64,000 bases of DNA from CALUVN01 sp944323595. GTDB taxonomy: Bacteria; Cyanobacteriota; Vampirovibrionia; Gastranaerophilales; Gastranaerophilaceae. The position numbers and the translations under genes are program-made. Position 1 is the stretch's first letter; the number at the start of each line of letters is the position of its first letter. The stretch lies in assembly GCA_963931255.1 (NCBI GenBank), contig OZ006972.1:1240001-1304000 (forward strand), in the 5' to 3' direction. This document shows positions 8,049 through 16,060 of the stretch, piece by piece. The notes beneath the pieces were generated by a model. The model saw only the letters and a list, made by a program, of their open reading frames with translations. It was not told where the DNA came from and did no database searches.

Positions 8049-9173
8049 CTATCTTGTATAAACCCTTGGCAGTCTGACTTTTAATCTGCAGGTTAATTCG
8101 TAATTAATTGTCTTTGCAATATGTGCCCACTCATCTATGGTGTTTCCGTTGCCGAGTAGTGTAATTGTATCCCCGACTTTGGCATCTGTACCGGTAATAT
8201 CAAACATCATTTGATCCATGGTTATATTGCCCACCTGAGGAACTTTTTGTCCGTTTAGAATTCCACAGATTTTGTTGGACAGAATTCTCGGAACCCCGTC
8301 TGCATATCCTATAGGAACAGTTGCAATGGTTCTTGTTCCCTGTGCTCTGTATGTGTGGGAATAGCTTACGCCCTCACCGTCATGAGCTTCATGGATATGA
8401 ACAATTCTCCCTTTAAGACTCAAAAGCGGTTTAAGGTCAAACTTGTTTTTGTCAGCATCCGGCGGCAGGTCTGGGTACAAGCCGTATAATGCTATACCAA
8501 CACGCCGCATATTTGTAGTAGGAACTTCATAGTACATTGTTCCTACAGTATTTTGAATATGGAGAAGAAGCCCTGTTGTATCTATTTGTGAAATGATTTT
8601 ATTCCATTTATCTATCTGTAATTGAGTTTCATCCCGTTCTTCAGCTGATGCAAGGTGGGTGAATAGCCCTTTGAAGTCTATAAAGTCACAATTTTGAACC
8701 TGTTTTATAAAATCAACGGCTTCGTCAACTGATACTCCAATTCTGTTCATTCCGGTATCAATTTTAACGTGGATTTTAGGTTTTATGCCTGTTCTTTCAT
8801 AAGCAAGACGGCAGGCTTCAATGTGGTCTTTTGAAAATACTGATATAGATAAATCAGCCGCAACGGCACTTTCTACTGCCCATACCGGTACTGCTCCTAA
8901 AACAAGAATATCGCATCCGATTTTTGCATTACGTAAATCAACACCTTCATCAATGGAGGCAACTCCGAGCATATCAATTCCCGATGCGAGAATTACAGGC
9001 GCAAGCATTACAGCACCGTGCCCGTAAGCATCTGCTTTTACGACCCCGAGAAGTTTTGTTTCTTTCGGGACATTTTTTCTGATTTCTTTTATATTATGTT
9101 CCAGGCTCTCTAAATTAATTTCAATCCAGGCATCCCTGTGTGTGTTTATATTCGTTTGTCTGACGTTTTTCAT
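8049..9173 (-). CDS. alr: Alanine racemase
   Basis: Alr makes D-alanine for peptidoglycan and feeds the Ddl and MurF steps. The PLP lysine lies in VVKADAYGHG (K46). The second catalytic residue, Tyr, lies in GVSYSHTYR of the C-terminal domain, and the TIM-barrel phosphate-binding RRVGIALYGLYP motif is present. Length (374 aa) is normal. It heads an alr-lpd-lipA block. Upstream, TATAAT ends 6 nt before the ATG and no ribosome site is seen, so the mRNA is probably leaderless. The PLP-synthesis gene pdxJ is nearby on the same strand, which suits a PLP enzyme but does not prove coregulation. Confidence 0.95.
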   Translation of the reverse strand: MKNVRQTNINTHRDAWIEINLESLEHNIKEIRKNVPKETKLLGVVKADAYGHGAVMLAPVILASGIDMLGVASIDEGVDLRNAKIGCDILVLGAVPVWAVESAVAADLSISVFSKDHIEACRLAYERTGIKPKIHVKIDTGMNRIGVSVDEAVDFIKQVQNCDFIDFKGLFTHLASAEERDETQLQIDKWNKIISQIDTTGLLLHIQNTVGTMYYEVPTTNMRRVGIALYGLYPDLPPDADKNKFDLKPLLSLKGRIVHIHEAHDGEGVSYSHTYRAQGTRTIATVPIGYADGVPRILSNKICGILNGQKVPQVGNITMDQMMFDITGTDAKVGDTITLLGNGNTIDEWAHIAKTINYELTCRLKVRLPRVYTR

Positions 9174-9179
9174 AACACA

Positions 9180-9190
9180 ATTATATTATA
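9180..9190 (-). promoter_or_regulatory. Tandem -10 boxes before alr
   Basis: Two overlapping TATAAT hexamers are read on the minus strand at 9190-9185 and 9185-9180. The nearer one ends 6 nt before the alr ATG, the spacing expected of a leaderless transcript. Confidence 0.5.
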
Positions 9191-9279
9191 AACAACAGGA
9201 AAAAGCTATGTGTATTCTCTCAATCTTGTTATATATAATCCTTTTGATTTATTATCCTGCAAAACACAGGTTGACAGAT

Positions 9280-9894
9280 TTAAATATTATAAGTAAACTG
9301 CAGCAGATTTCCCATTAAGTTTTCATTCCAAACCTGTACATCCTGCGGCACTTCAAGCACTACCGGCGTGAAATTCCAAATGTATTTTATGTTTGCACTC
9401 AGCAGATATTCTGCTGTTTTTTGCGCATATTCACGCGGAACTGTCAGAATTGCTATATCAGCATTTAATTCCTGTTTTAATTTGGCCAGTTCTTTGATAT
9501 CCAATATTTTTTTGCCGTTTACGATTTTCCCGATTTTATTTTTATCATTGTCAAACAGCGCCAGAATATTCAGACCGTAGTTCATAAAGTTATCATATTT
9601 TGCAAGTGCGGAGCCAAGATTGCCGGCACCTATAATAAAAGCTTTCTTCTCCTTTTTGAACCCGAGGGTCTTTTCTATGGAGGCTTTCAATTCTTTTACT
9701 ATGTATCCTACTCTTGATTTGCCTGAATTATTCAGGAGAGATATGTCTTTGCGCACCTGTGAATCGTCAATATTAAGGCGTGTTGCTATTTGTTTGCTGG
9801 AGATAAATTCTATATTTTCTTTAATAAAATCCGACAGTATGCAATGATATAATGTCAGACGTCCTATTACTTTATCAGATATTTTTTTGTCCAT
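9280..9894 (-). CDS. rex: Redox-sensing transcriptional repressor Rex
   Basis: Rex senses the NADH/NAD ratio and represses fermentation and NADH-reoxidation genes. The N-terminal winged helix has the typical SKQIATRLNIDDSQVRKDIS and the GKSRVGY wing. The Rossmann domain begins with IIGAGNLGSALAKY (GAGNLG at 89-94). The C-terminus swaps into the partner subunit in the family and ends with NLLQFTYNI here. Length is 204 aa. It is the last gene of a murT-pdxJ-Cys-rich protein-rex run, lying 2 nt from the preceding gene. I did not find a clear Rex operator (TTGTGA...TCACAA) in the window. Confidence 0.93.
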   Translation of the reverse strand: MDKKISDKVIGRLTLYHCILSDFIKENIEFISSKQIATRLNIDDSQVRKDISLLNNSGKSRVGYIVKELKASIEKTLGFKKEKKAFIIGAGNLGSALAKYDNFMNYGLNILALFDNDKNKIGKIVNGKKILDIKELAKLKQELNADIAILTVPREYAQKTAEYLLSANIKYIWNFTPVVLEVPQDVQVWNENLMGNLLQFTYNI

Positions 9895-9896
9895 AA

Positions 9897-10211
9897 CTAA
9901 TTATTTCTTTTGCGTTCTTCCTGTCTTATATACTCGCAGTCTTCCGCAAGTTTTTTGTCCTCCATTTTTTCAATAAGGTCTTCAATTTTTTCGATTTTTT
10001 TTAATTCAAAACCTATTTCAGCCAGTAATACACAATCGTTGCAAAGTCTGTAATTCCCGTATTGGATTGACCCTGCAAGACATTGCTCTTTGCCGCAGCA
10101 ATCACATATAAAATATTCATCCAGAATATCAGGATTTTCTTCTATGTCATCAAGACGCATTTGTTCAGCGACTTTTTGCATTTCTTCTACTACTTCTTCG
10201 TGACTTTTCAT
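9897..10211 (-). CDS. Small Cys-rich, probably zinc-binding protein
   Basis: Unknown family, 104 aa. It has a helical N-terminus. A compact metal-site candidate follows, with CDCC at 36-39, C44 and the CNDC knuckle at 57-60. A charged C-terminal helix (EKIEDLIEKMEDKK) completes it. The pattern suits one zinc ribbon acting as an adaptor or RNA/protein-binding module. It lies between pdxJ (20 nt) and rex (2 nt), so it is co-transcribed with both. Nothing shows whether it works with Rex. Confidence 0.68.
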   Translation of the reverse strand: MKSHEEVVEEMQKVAEQMRLDDIEENPDILDEYFICDCCGKEQCLAGSIQYGNYRLCNDCVLLAEIGFELKKIEKIEDLIEKMEDKKLAEDCEYIRQEERKRNN

Positions 10212-10231
10212 GTTTGATTAATCCTTATTTT

Positions 10232-10942
10232 CTACTTTGTTAAATCAGCCATTTCTCTGACGGCTGCTGCGAGTCCTGTAAATATTGCACGTGAAATTAT
10301 GCTATGACCTATATTAAGCTCATATAACCCTTGAATTTCATGCATTCTGTGTACGTTATCATAGTTTAGCCCGTGTCCTGCATTGACTTTTAGCCCGAGA
10401 GATTGTGCTAATTGAGCTGATTTTTTGAGTTTTTGAAATTCTTCTTCCTCTTTTTCGGTTCCGTAAGCTTCCGAATATTGACCTGTGTGCATTTCAATAA
10501 ATTGTGCGCCCGTTTTTGCAGAGGCTTTAACCTGTTCTTCATTCGGGTCGATAAATAAGCTTACGATAATTCCGGCATCTTTAAGCGGTTTTACAAAATT
10601 TGTAATTTTTTCAAGCTGCCCTGAAACATCAAGACCGCCCTCGGTCGTTATTTCCTGCCTTTTTTCCGGTACCAGACAAACAGAATGAGGTTTTATTTCA
10701 AGTGCTATTCTGCCCATTTCTTCTGTTACTGCCATTTCAAGATTTAAATTTGTTTTAAGTGTTTTTATAAGAGTTCTTACATCCTCATCTTTAATATGGC
10801 GTCGGTCTTCTCTCAGGTGTGTTGTGATTGAAGTTGCGCCGTTTTGCTCACAAATATCCGCAGCAAGTATTGTATCCGGCTCTTTCCCGCCTCTTGCATT
10901 TCTTAATGTTGCAACATGGTCAATATTTACACCGAGTAACAT
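10232..10942 (-). CDS. pdxJ: Pyridoxine 5'-phosphate synthase PdxJ
   Basis: PdxJ condenses 1-deoxyxylulose 5-phosphate with 3-amino-2-oxopropyl phosphate to make pyridoxine phosphate (DXP-dependent vitamin B6 route). It is 236 aa, a TIM barrel. The invariant NIDHVATLRNARGG opens the protein. HLREDRRHI supplies phosphate-binding residues, and GHGLNYDN and ELNIGHSIISRA form the C-terminal phosphate loop. The gene is 15 nt downstream of murT. The DXP precursor is consistent with the MEP pathway gene ispD elsewhere in the window. Confidence 0.95.
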   Translation of the reverse strand: MLLGVNIDHVATLRNARGGKEPDTILAADICEQNGATSITTHLREDRRHIKDEDVRTLIKTLKTNLNLEMAVTEEMGRIALEIKPHSVCLVPEKRQEITTEGGLDVSGQLEKITNFVKPLKDAGIIVSLFIDPNEEQVKASAKTGAQFIEMHTGQYSEAYGTEKEEEEFQKLKKSAQLAQSLGLKVNAGHGLNYDNVHRMHEIQGLYELNIGHSIISRAIFTGLAAAVREMADLTK

Positions 10943-10957
10943 TTTGTACCTTCTTTC

Positions 10958-12295
10958 TTATTTTAATTTCATTTTGTCTATTTTTAAAAGAGCTGTGTAT
11001 GACGGCAGAATAGTTACATTATCACCGTTAACGCAAGCTTTTTCAATAGCCTGTTTTATATCAGGTTCAATAGTAATCCTGTTTTGAGCAATGCCTGCAT
11101 ATTTAAGTCTGGTGGCCATATCATTTGCACGTGTACCGGATGTGATGACAAGTTTTTCTGCATTTTGTAATTGTTCAAAATCACTGTCCCAGAGCCATGA
11201 AATATCTCTGCCGTCAGCATAATTATCGTTGATTGCTATTACTATATTTGATTTCAAATCAACGGTTTTAAGAACTTCACTTGCGCCTGTCGGATTTTTT
11301 ATAAGCTGAATAAGGGTTGAATGGCCTTTGATTATTCTGCGCTCCGTTCTTCCGAAGATTGATTTGTATGTATCGAGAGCTTTTTGAATTTCTGTCTGGT
11401 TCAGACCGTTTTCAAATCCTAAAGCGATTGCAGCAAGTGCATTATAGGCATTGTATAACCCGACAAGTTTTATCTTAAATTCAGAAATAATACCGTTATG
11501 TCTTACTGTAATTATGGAAAAATCTTTGTGAATTTTGGCATCAGCTTTATAATCACATTCGGGACGTTTAAATCCGCAGGAGCAATAATAGTGTCCTTGT
11601 TGTGCGAAAAATTGTTTTTCATACCGGAGCGGCTTGCCGCAGATACAGTTGAACGCTTCTTCCGGTGCATTTGAATCTTTTTGTGCCTCTTCAAATACTA
11701 CATCTTCAAACCCGTAATACACCGCCTGTCTGTTATGTCCGAAATTTGCAACTAACGGGTCATCCGCATTCAGTATAAGTTTCAGATTTTTATTTTTGTC
11801 AATGGCGTTCCGGATATACGATGCGGTTGTGTTCAGTTCGCCGTAACGGTCAAGCTGGTCGCGGAAAAGATTTGTTACGACAAGATAGTCTGATTTTATA
11901 AAGTCATAAAGCTTTGTCAGATATGCTTCATCAGATTCTAATACCGCATAATCATAACGTTTGAAAGGATACAAATTCAGAGCGAAAACATTCGCTATTC
12001 CTGTGAGCATATTGGCGCCGCGTACATTATGAATAACTTTTTGATGGGCATTTTCTAAAATATGCGCAATCAAGCCGGAGGTTGTACTTTTCCCGTTAGT
12101 TCCCGTAATAGTGATAATATTTTCTTTTATATAATCAGGGCATTTGCGTAAAAAATCAGGGTAAAGTTTCAGCACCAGCATTCCTGCAAAAGATGTTCCA
12201 GAGGATTTGTTCAGAAGTTTAATCCCGAGAAATGCTGCCTTTGCCGCTATTAATGATGTATAAAACCTTAGATTACCGACTATTGTTTTAATCAT
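10958..12295 (-). CDS. murT: MurT-like lipid II amidation subunit (Mur ligase family)
   Basis: MurT, with the glutaminase GatD, converts the lipid II D-Glu to D-isoGln in Gram-positives. The ATP site ITGTNGKSTTS is at residues 63-73. A Cys4 zinc knuckle is inserted in the central domain (C217, C219, C238, C240). The C-terminal DUF1727 domain has the KNPTGASEVL motif. There is no UDP-sugar-binding MurE-type N-domain, which separates it from MurE or cyanophycin synthetase. Length (445 aa) is normal. A gatD gene, usually directly next to murT, is absent here: the next gene downstream is pdxJ. Confidence 0.85.
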   Translation of the reverse strand: MIKTIVGNLRFYTSLIAAKAAFLGIKLLNKSSGTSFAGMLVLKLYPDFLRKCPDYIKENIITITGTNGKSTTSGLIAHILENAHQKVIHNVRGANMLTGIANVFALNLYPFKRYDYAVLESDEAYLTKLYDFIKSDYLVVTNLFRDQLDRYGELNTTASYIRNAIDKNKNLKLILNADDPLVANFGHNRQAVYYGFEDVVFEEAQKDSNAPEEAFNCICGKPLRYEKQFFAQQGHYYCSCGFKRPECDYKADAKIHKDFSIITVRHNGIISEFKIKLVGLYNAYNALAAIALGFENGLNQTEIQKALDTYKSIFGRTERRIIKGHSTLIQLIKNPTGASEVLKTVDLKSNIVIAINDNYADGRDISWLWDSDFEQLQNAEKLVITSGTRANDMATRLKYAGIAQNRITIEPDIKQAIEKACVNGDNVTILPSYTALLKIDKMKLK

Positions 12296-12384
12296 AATTT
12301 TAAATACTACTTTGGGCGTATTCCCTTTTTCATGTTGATATCTTATACTTCAAATATAATAATACAAAAGCAAGAATAATAAAA

Positions 12385-12750
12385 ATGTATTTCTTTATTG
12401 CAATAATTTTCATAGCAGAATTAATTATCACGGCGACTGTGCTGTTTTTTATCACAATGGCTGACAAAAAGGTCTGCGTACTTTCTCAAAAGGTGCTTGA
12501 ATCGAAAGACGGCTTGATTGAAGATGTAAAAACAGTCAGATGCGTAATAATTCAGGTAAAAGAAAAAATTGTTTCAGGCATTGAATATCTGGAAAGAAAA
12601 AAACGCAGATATCAAATTAATATGATTAAAAATATACTAATGTATGTTTTGCTATTTAGCCTGAAAGGACGATGCAAAAAAGCTGCATCTATATGTAGCA
12701 TGATTGCAATGGCAAAGGATTTTTATGACAAAAATTATGCAAACGCATGA
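12385..12750 (+). CDS. Small membrane-anchored hypothetical protein
   Basis: A 121-aa protein with an N-terminal membrane helix (about residues 1-24). A charged helical region (about 30-80) follows, then a weaker hydrophobic stretch (NILMYVLLFSL, about 83-93). It resembles a minimal single-pass protein with a cytoplasmic coiled coil. It is the first gene of a run of short membrane proteins with DUF948- and YtxH-like members, which suggests an envelope stress or structural role. No ribosome binding site is clear upstream. Confidence 0.6.
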   Translation: MYFFIAIIFIAELIITATVLFFITMADKKVCVLSQKVLESKDGLIEDVKTVRCVIIQVKEKIVSGIEYLERKKRRYQINMIKNILMYVLLFSLKGRCKKAASICSMIAMAKDFYDKNYANA

Positions 12751-12815
12751 CTTGCCGATTGTAATTGCTCCGACAATATGTTATAATAAGTAAACGAAAG
12801 ACGAGGTTGATTATT

Positions 12816-13130
12816 ATGAGTAAAAATAAATCTTTTATGTTCGGAATGGGGCTTTTGGCAGGTGTTGTCGGCGGTATAGTTGCCGGCGTTCTGTTTGCGC
12901 CTAAACCGGGAGAAGAATCAAGAAGAGAGCTTAAAGAAGCTGCCTGTGAATTGTATGAAAAACATTCTCCGGCTATTAAAGAAGCTAAAAAACAAGCTCT
13001 TGAATCTGTTGATTTGATGAAATATAAATTGGAAAGACAATTGAGAAAATTCAATAATATGGTTAAATCCAGAAAGTTGTTGAAAGCTAAAGAACTTGAA
13101 TCTTCTGCCGATGATGAGTACGAATACTAA
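12816..13130 (+). CDS. YtxH domain protein (first copy)
   Basis: A 104-aa protein. The N-terminus has the YtxH signature: a Gly-rich membrane helix (GMGLLAGVVGGIVAGVLFAP) followed by KPGEESRRELKE. The rest is a basic amphipathic helix and an acidic tail. YtxH proteins are small general-stress envelope proteins without known biochemical activity. The ATG at 12816 is chosen because GAGG lies 8-11 nt before it. It stands 17 nt before a DUF948-like gene. A paralog with the same helix-APK-GEE layout is at 13586. Confidence 0.8.
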   Translation: MSKNKSFMFGMGLLAGVVGGIVAGVLFAPKPGEESRRELKEAACELYEKHSPAIKEAKKQALESVDLMKYKLERQLRKFNNMVKSRKLLKAKELESSADDEYEY

Positions 13131-13147
13131 CTATAAGGAAAAATTGA

Positions 13148-13507
13148 ATGGAACTATCTCAAATAGCTTTAAATCAAGGATTGACCTTTCTCGCCTGGGC
13201 AACCGGTGTTATTGTAATAGTTGTCGGCGTGTTTCTGGTTAAACTCCTGTATGATTTATCAACTCTGGCAAAGAATGTAAATGAGACATCATTACTTTTG
13301 AATAAAGAACTAAGGCCTGCTATTTATGAACTCAAAGAAACATTAGAGGCTGTAAATTCTATTATTCGCAGTACAGATAAAGGTGTTGATTCTTTGAAAA
13401 CAGCCGTGGAAAATGTTTTTGGAAAAACAAAAATGATTTCCGAATCACTCTTCAACGGTATTATGAAAGGGTTTGTCACTGTAATGGGTTTATTTTCGAA
13501 AAAATAA
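13148..13507 (+). CDS. DUF948-like membrane protein
   Basis: A 119-aa protein with one N-terminal membrane helix (about residues 13-38, WATGVIVIVVGVFLVKLLYDL). A long helix with heptad spacing follows (LAKNVNETSLLLNKELRPAI, then LKETLEAVNSII). This matches the DUF948 type often encoded beside YtxH proteins. It is probably a dimeric coiled-coil envelope protein. AAGGA precedes the ATG by about 9 nt. Confidence 0.72.
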   Translation: MELSQIALNQGLTFLAWATGVIVIVVGVFLVKLLYDLSTLAKNVNETSLLLNKELRPAIYELKETLEAVNSIIRSTDKGVDSLKTAVENVFGKTKMISESLFNGIMKGFVTVMGLFSKK

Positions 13508-13585
13508 CTAGCCCTAATCGGGGGTGCATAAATCCGTAAAACGAATTAAAGTAAATATGAATAAAAGAAAAGGAGTGAATTAATT

Positions 13586-13855
13586 ATGTCAGCAACAAAA
13601 TTTTTAGCAGGTTTTTTGGTAGGCGGTGCTATAGGCGCTGTAGCAGGTATTCTTCTTGCTCCAAAATCCGGTGAAGAAACCCGCGCAATGATTGCAGACA
13701 CTGCAAAAGATGTTGCAAAACGTGCAGATGCAACTGTAAAAGAAATTCAGGCAAAAGCCGATGATGTTGTTTCTGATATGCAGAAAAAAGGCGATGAAAT
13801 TAAAGAAAAATTACAAAACCTTATTAATCAGCAAAAACAGGAACAGGAAGCTTAA
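13586..13855 (+). CDS. YtxH domain protein (second copy)
   Basis: An 89-aa YtxH protein. It has a Gly/Ala-rich membrane helix (FLAGFLVGGAIGAVAGILLA) followed by PKSGEETRAMIADTAKD, and an amphipathic tail that ends Gln/Glu-rich. It is a clear paralog of the gene at 12816. A strong AAGGAG site precedes the ATG, and a terminator follows, closing the small-membrane-protein run. Confidence 0.82.
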   Translation: MSATKFLAGFLVGGAIGAVAGILLAPKSGEETRAMIADTAKDVAKRADATVKEIQAKADDVVSDMQKKGDEIKEKLQNLINQQKQEQEA

Positions 13856-13876
13856 TTACCTGAAAAATTTAGTTTA

Positions 13877-13910
13877 AAAGTCCGCCTTATTACTCAGGGC
13901 GGGCTTTTTT
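13877..13910 (+). terminator. Rho-independent terminator
   Basis: A hairpin (AGTCCGCC / GGCGGGCT with one G-T pair) is followed by six T residues after the second YtxH gene. Confidence 0.85.
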
Positions 13911-14038
13911 AATTACATATTTTTATGTTTTACAATAATTATTTTTTATATTATAGTTTTTCTTATAAATCTCCTGTATACGATGTTTATAAAATCCTGC
14001 CGGCAAGTGATAGTTTTTTTAATAGGAGATAGAAGAAT

Positions 14039-14611
14039 ATGGACTTAATAAAATTTTTTGACTATATGAATAACCGCAAAAAAGTTGACGCTTCTTCGGG
14101 TTTATTTGAAGTTTTTAATGCATTGAGTCAGGAAGCAATTAAGATTACTATGGAAATCAACAACAAGTATCATACTCCGGAAGAGCTTGTTGAATTATTT
14201 TCAAAACTTACCGGAAAAGATGTTGATCCGTCTTTTCGGATGTTTCCGCCTTTTTATACAGACTGCGGGAAAAATATTACCGTCGGGAAAAATGTATTTA
14301 TAAATGCCTGCTGCCGTTTTCAGGATCAAGGCGGCATAACTGTTGGTGACGGATGTTTTATAGGACATAATGTTACAATTGCGACTTTGAACCATGATTT
14401 AAATCCTGAAACAAGAGCAAATATGCTGCCTGCTCCGGTTATTCTGGGTAAGAATGTCTGGGTAGGTTCAGATTCAACAATTCTACCGGGGGTAGAAATC
14501 GGTGACGGTGCTATTATCGGTGCGGGTTCCGTTGTTACAAAAAATGTTGAGCCAAATACTATTGTCTGCGGGAATCCGGCGAGTTTTTTGAAAAATGTAA
14601 TGCCGGATTAA
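14039..14611 (+). CDS. Hexapeptide-repeat O-acetyltransferase
   Basis: Left-handed beta-helix acyltransferase of the maltose/galactoside O-acetyltransferase type, 190 aa. An N-terminal helical part (to about 75) is followed by hexapeptide turns (ITVGKNVFINACC, ITVGDGCFIGHNV). The catalytic His is in LNHD. The C-terminal coil is VWVGSDSTILPGVEIGDGAI, ending with CGNPA. It probably transfers acetyl from acetyl-CoA to a sugar hydroxyl; the acceptor is not predictable. AGGAG lies about 11 nt before the ATG. It is not obviously linked to neighbours. Confidence 0.87.
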   Translation: MDLIKFFDYMNNRKKVDASSGLFEVFNALSQEAIKITMEINNKYHTPEELVELFSKLTGKDVDPSFRMFPPFYTDCGKNITVGKNVFINACCRFQDQGGITVGDGCFIGHNVTIATLNHDLNPETRANMLPAPVILGKNVWVGSDSTILPGVEIGDGAIIGAGSVVTKNVEPNTIVCGNPASFLKNVMPD

Positions 14612-14721
14612 TCATACTTTTAAGGCATAAATGAATATTCTTGATAAGTATTTGCTATTCTTCACCGTATATTATAAACTAATTGATGTGCAGGATAATA
14701 CAGAAAATACAGGAGAAAGAG

Positions 14722-15264
14722 ATGGCGAAAAAAGTATTGATTATATCAACAAGTATAAGAAATAACAGCAATTCGGAAATTCTTGCCAAAGAAGCTGAAA
14801 AAGGTGCAAAAGATGCAGGACATGAGGTTGAATTTGTTTCATTAAAAGATAAGGATATCAAATTTTGTAAAGGATGTCTTGCCTGCCAGAAACTCGGACA
14901 CTGTGTCATTAATGATGATGCAAATGATATAACTGAAAAAATCAAGAATTCGGATGTTATAGTATGGGCAACTCCTGTGTATTACTATGAAATGTGCGGG
15001 CAGATGAAAACGGTTATAGACAGAGCAAATTCATTATTCTGTTCTGACTATAAATTTAGAGAAGTATATCTGATAACAGCCTCAGCAGATGACGGCGATG
15101 ATGTTGCACAAACTGTTATTAACGGCGTGAACGGCTGGATAGCCTGTTTTGACGGTGTAAAGTTCTGCGGGTATGTCAGCGGCGGCGGACTTAATAATCC
15201 GTCTGATGCCGAAAACCATCCGCAACTGCTTCAACAGGCTTATAACCTCGGTAAAAATATCTAA
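14722..15264 (+). CDS. Iron-sulfur flavoprotein / NAD(P)H-dependent FMN reductase family
   Basis: A 180-aa flavodoxin-like protein. The FMN phosphate loop STSIRNNSNSE opens it. A compact cysteine motif (C49-x2-C52-x2-C55-x5-C61) matches the iron-sulfur flavoproteins of anaerobes, which hold a 4Fe-4S cluster next to FMN. ATPVYYYEMCGQMKTVIDR is the usual second FMN-contact segment. Such proteins are linked to electron transfer and oxygen or peroxide defence. The ATG at 14722 follows AGGAGA at good spacing; an in-frame ATG 39 nt upstream has no such site. Confidence 0.86.
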   Translation: MAKKVLIISTSIRNNSNSEILAKEAEKGAKDAGHEVEFVSLKDKDIKFCKGCLACQKLGHCVINDDANDITEKIKNSDVIVWATPVYYYEMCGQMKTVIDRANSLFCSDYKFREVYLITASADDGDDVAQTVINGVNGWIACFDGVKFCGYVSGGGLNNPSDAENHPQLLQQAYNLGKNI

Positions 15265-15292
15265 CGAATAAAGTTTTTAAGTAAAACACAAA

Positions 15293-15326
15293 AAGCCGGT
15301 AAAAGTTCTGAGACTTCTACCGGCTT
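15293..15326. terminator. Hairpin between convergent genes
   Basis: Stem AAGCCGGTA...TACCGGCTT with an extra AAGT/ACTT pairing inside. The T-run (GGCTTTTTGTGTTTT) is on the minus strand, so it mainly terminates the minus-strand genes at 15358-15888, and may also stop the flavoprotein transcript. Confidence 0.75.
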
Positions 15327-15357
15327 ACAAATCCGCCAAATCTGCTAGTCCGTTCTC

Positions 15358-15636
15358 TTATTGTCTTGCAAAGCCCTCCTTGTGGAATTTCATGAGTTTT
15401 GCAAGGTGCCATTGTCTGGCTTTAATATCTTCTATTGAATTTTTTATCTCTTCCAGTTCAGCTAACAAGGTCGCAAGGCTTTTCCGATGCGGAATGTATA
15501 CCGCTGCTGTTTGAATTTCTGCCTCCGCAGGACTGGATTCTTCAGTATCTTCGTCCGGGAAATGAGGTTCAATATCGTCTATGCCCCAGCTTGGAAGAAA
15601 ACAATTTTTGTTGAATAAATACTTTTCTTCGTTCAT
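15358..15636 (-). CDS. Small acidic hypothetical protein with coiled coil
   Basis: A 92-aa protein of unknown family. The N-terminal half is acidic (EPHFPDEDTEESSPAEAE). The C-terminal half is one helix with heptads (LATLLAELEEIKNSIEDIKA). No signal peptide or cysteine pair is seen. It follows the gene at 15670 by 33 nt, so the two probably share a transcript. AAGGA precedes the ATG. Confidence 0.6.
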   Translation of the reverse strand: MNEEKYLFNKNCFLPSWGIDDIEPHFPDEDTEESSPAEAEIQTAAVYIPHRKSLATLLAELEEIKNSIEDIKARQWHLAKLMKFHKEGFARQ

Positions 15637-15669
15637 TTCACATATCCTTAATTTTTATTTAGACTGCTT

Positions 15670-15888
15670 TTAATCTTTTTGTGAGATAAAAGAGTGGAAT
15701 AAATCAACTAAATCAAACTTGCCGTATTTAAAAGCATAAGGCTGGTTTGCATAGTCACCTTCAGTAATTTTTTGTAACTCCTGCATTTGTCTGTAATCAA
15801 GTGAATTAAAATCAAAGCTTGTCATTTCTGCATAATCCACCATCATATCTTCCATATCAAGAATTTTTTTGTCTTCCATGTTACACAC
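15670..15888 (-). CDS. Small acidic hypothetical protein
   Basis: A 72-aa acidic protein (MEDKKILDMEDMMVDYAEM opening after three residues) rich in Asp, Tyr and Phe, with no recognisable domain. AAGGAG lies about 11 nt before the ATG, which supports translation. It is first in a two-gene unit with 15358-15636. Confidence 0.57.
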   Translation of the reverse strand: MCNMEDKKILDMEDMMVDYAEMTSFDFNSLDYRQMQELQKITEGDYANQPYAFKYGKFDLVDLFHSFISQKD

Positions 15889-16002
15889 TCCTTATTAAAC
15901 TGTTGTACATATATGTAATCGGTTTATTCTTAGTAAAACTTTAGTGTTTTTATTTATTTCGTTACATATTTTTACATTGAGAAAAATCATCTATATGAAT
16001 GT

Positions 16003-16030
16003 TTGACTTTTTGCAAAATATCATTAAGAT
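16003..16030 (+). promoter_or_regulatory. Promoter of the EF-hand gene
   Basis: TTGACT, a 16-nt spacer, then TAAGAT, ending 30 nt before the ATG at 16061. The leader contains an AGGAGG ribosome site. Confidence 0.6.
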
Positions 16031-16060
16031 AAGAAAAAGTAGAAAGCAGGAGGCTAGACA

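Noticed and set aside
12305..12309. A TAGTAT-like -10 box before murT as another leaderless case
   Set aside because: Only four of six bases match the consensus and no extension or -35 box is present.
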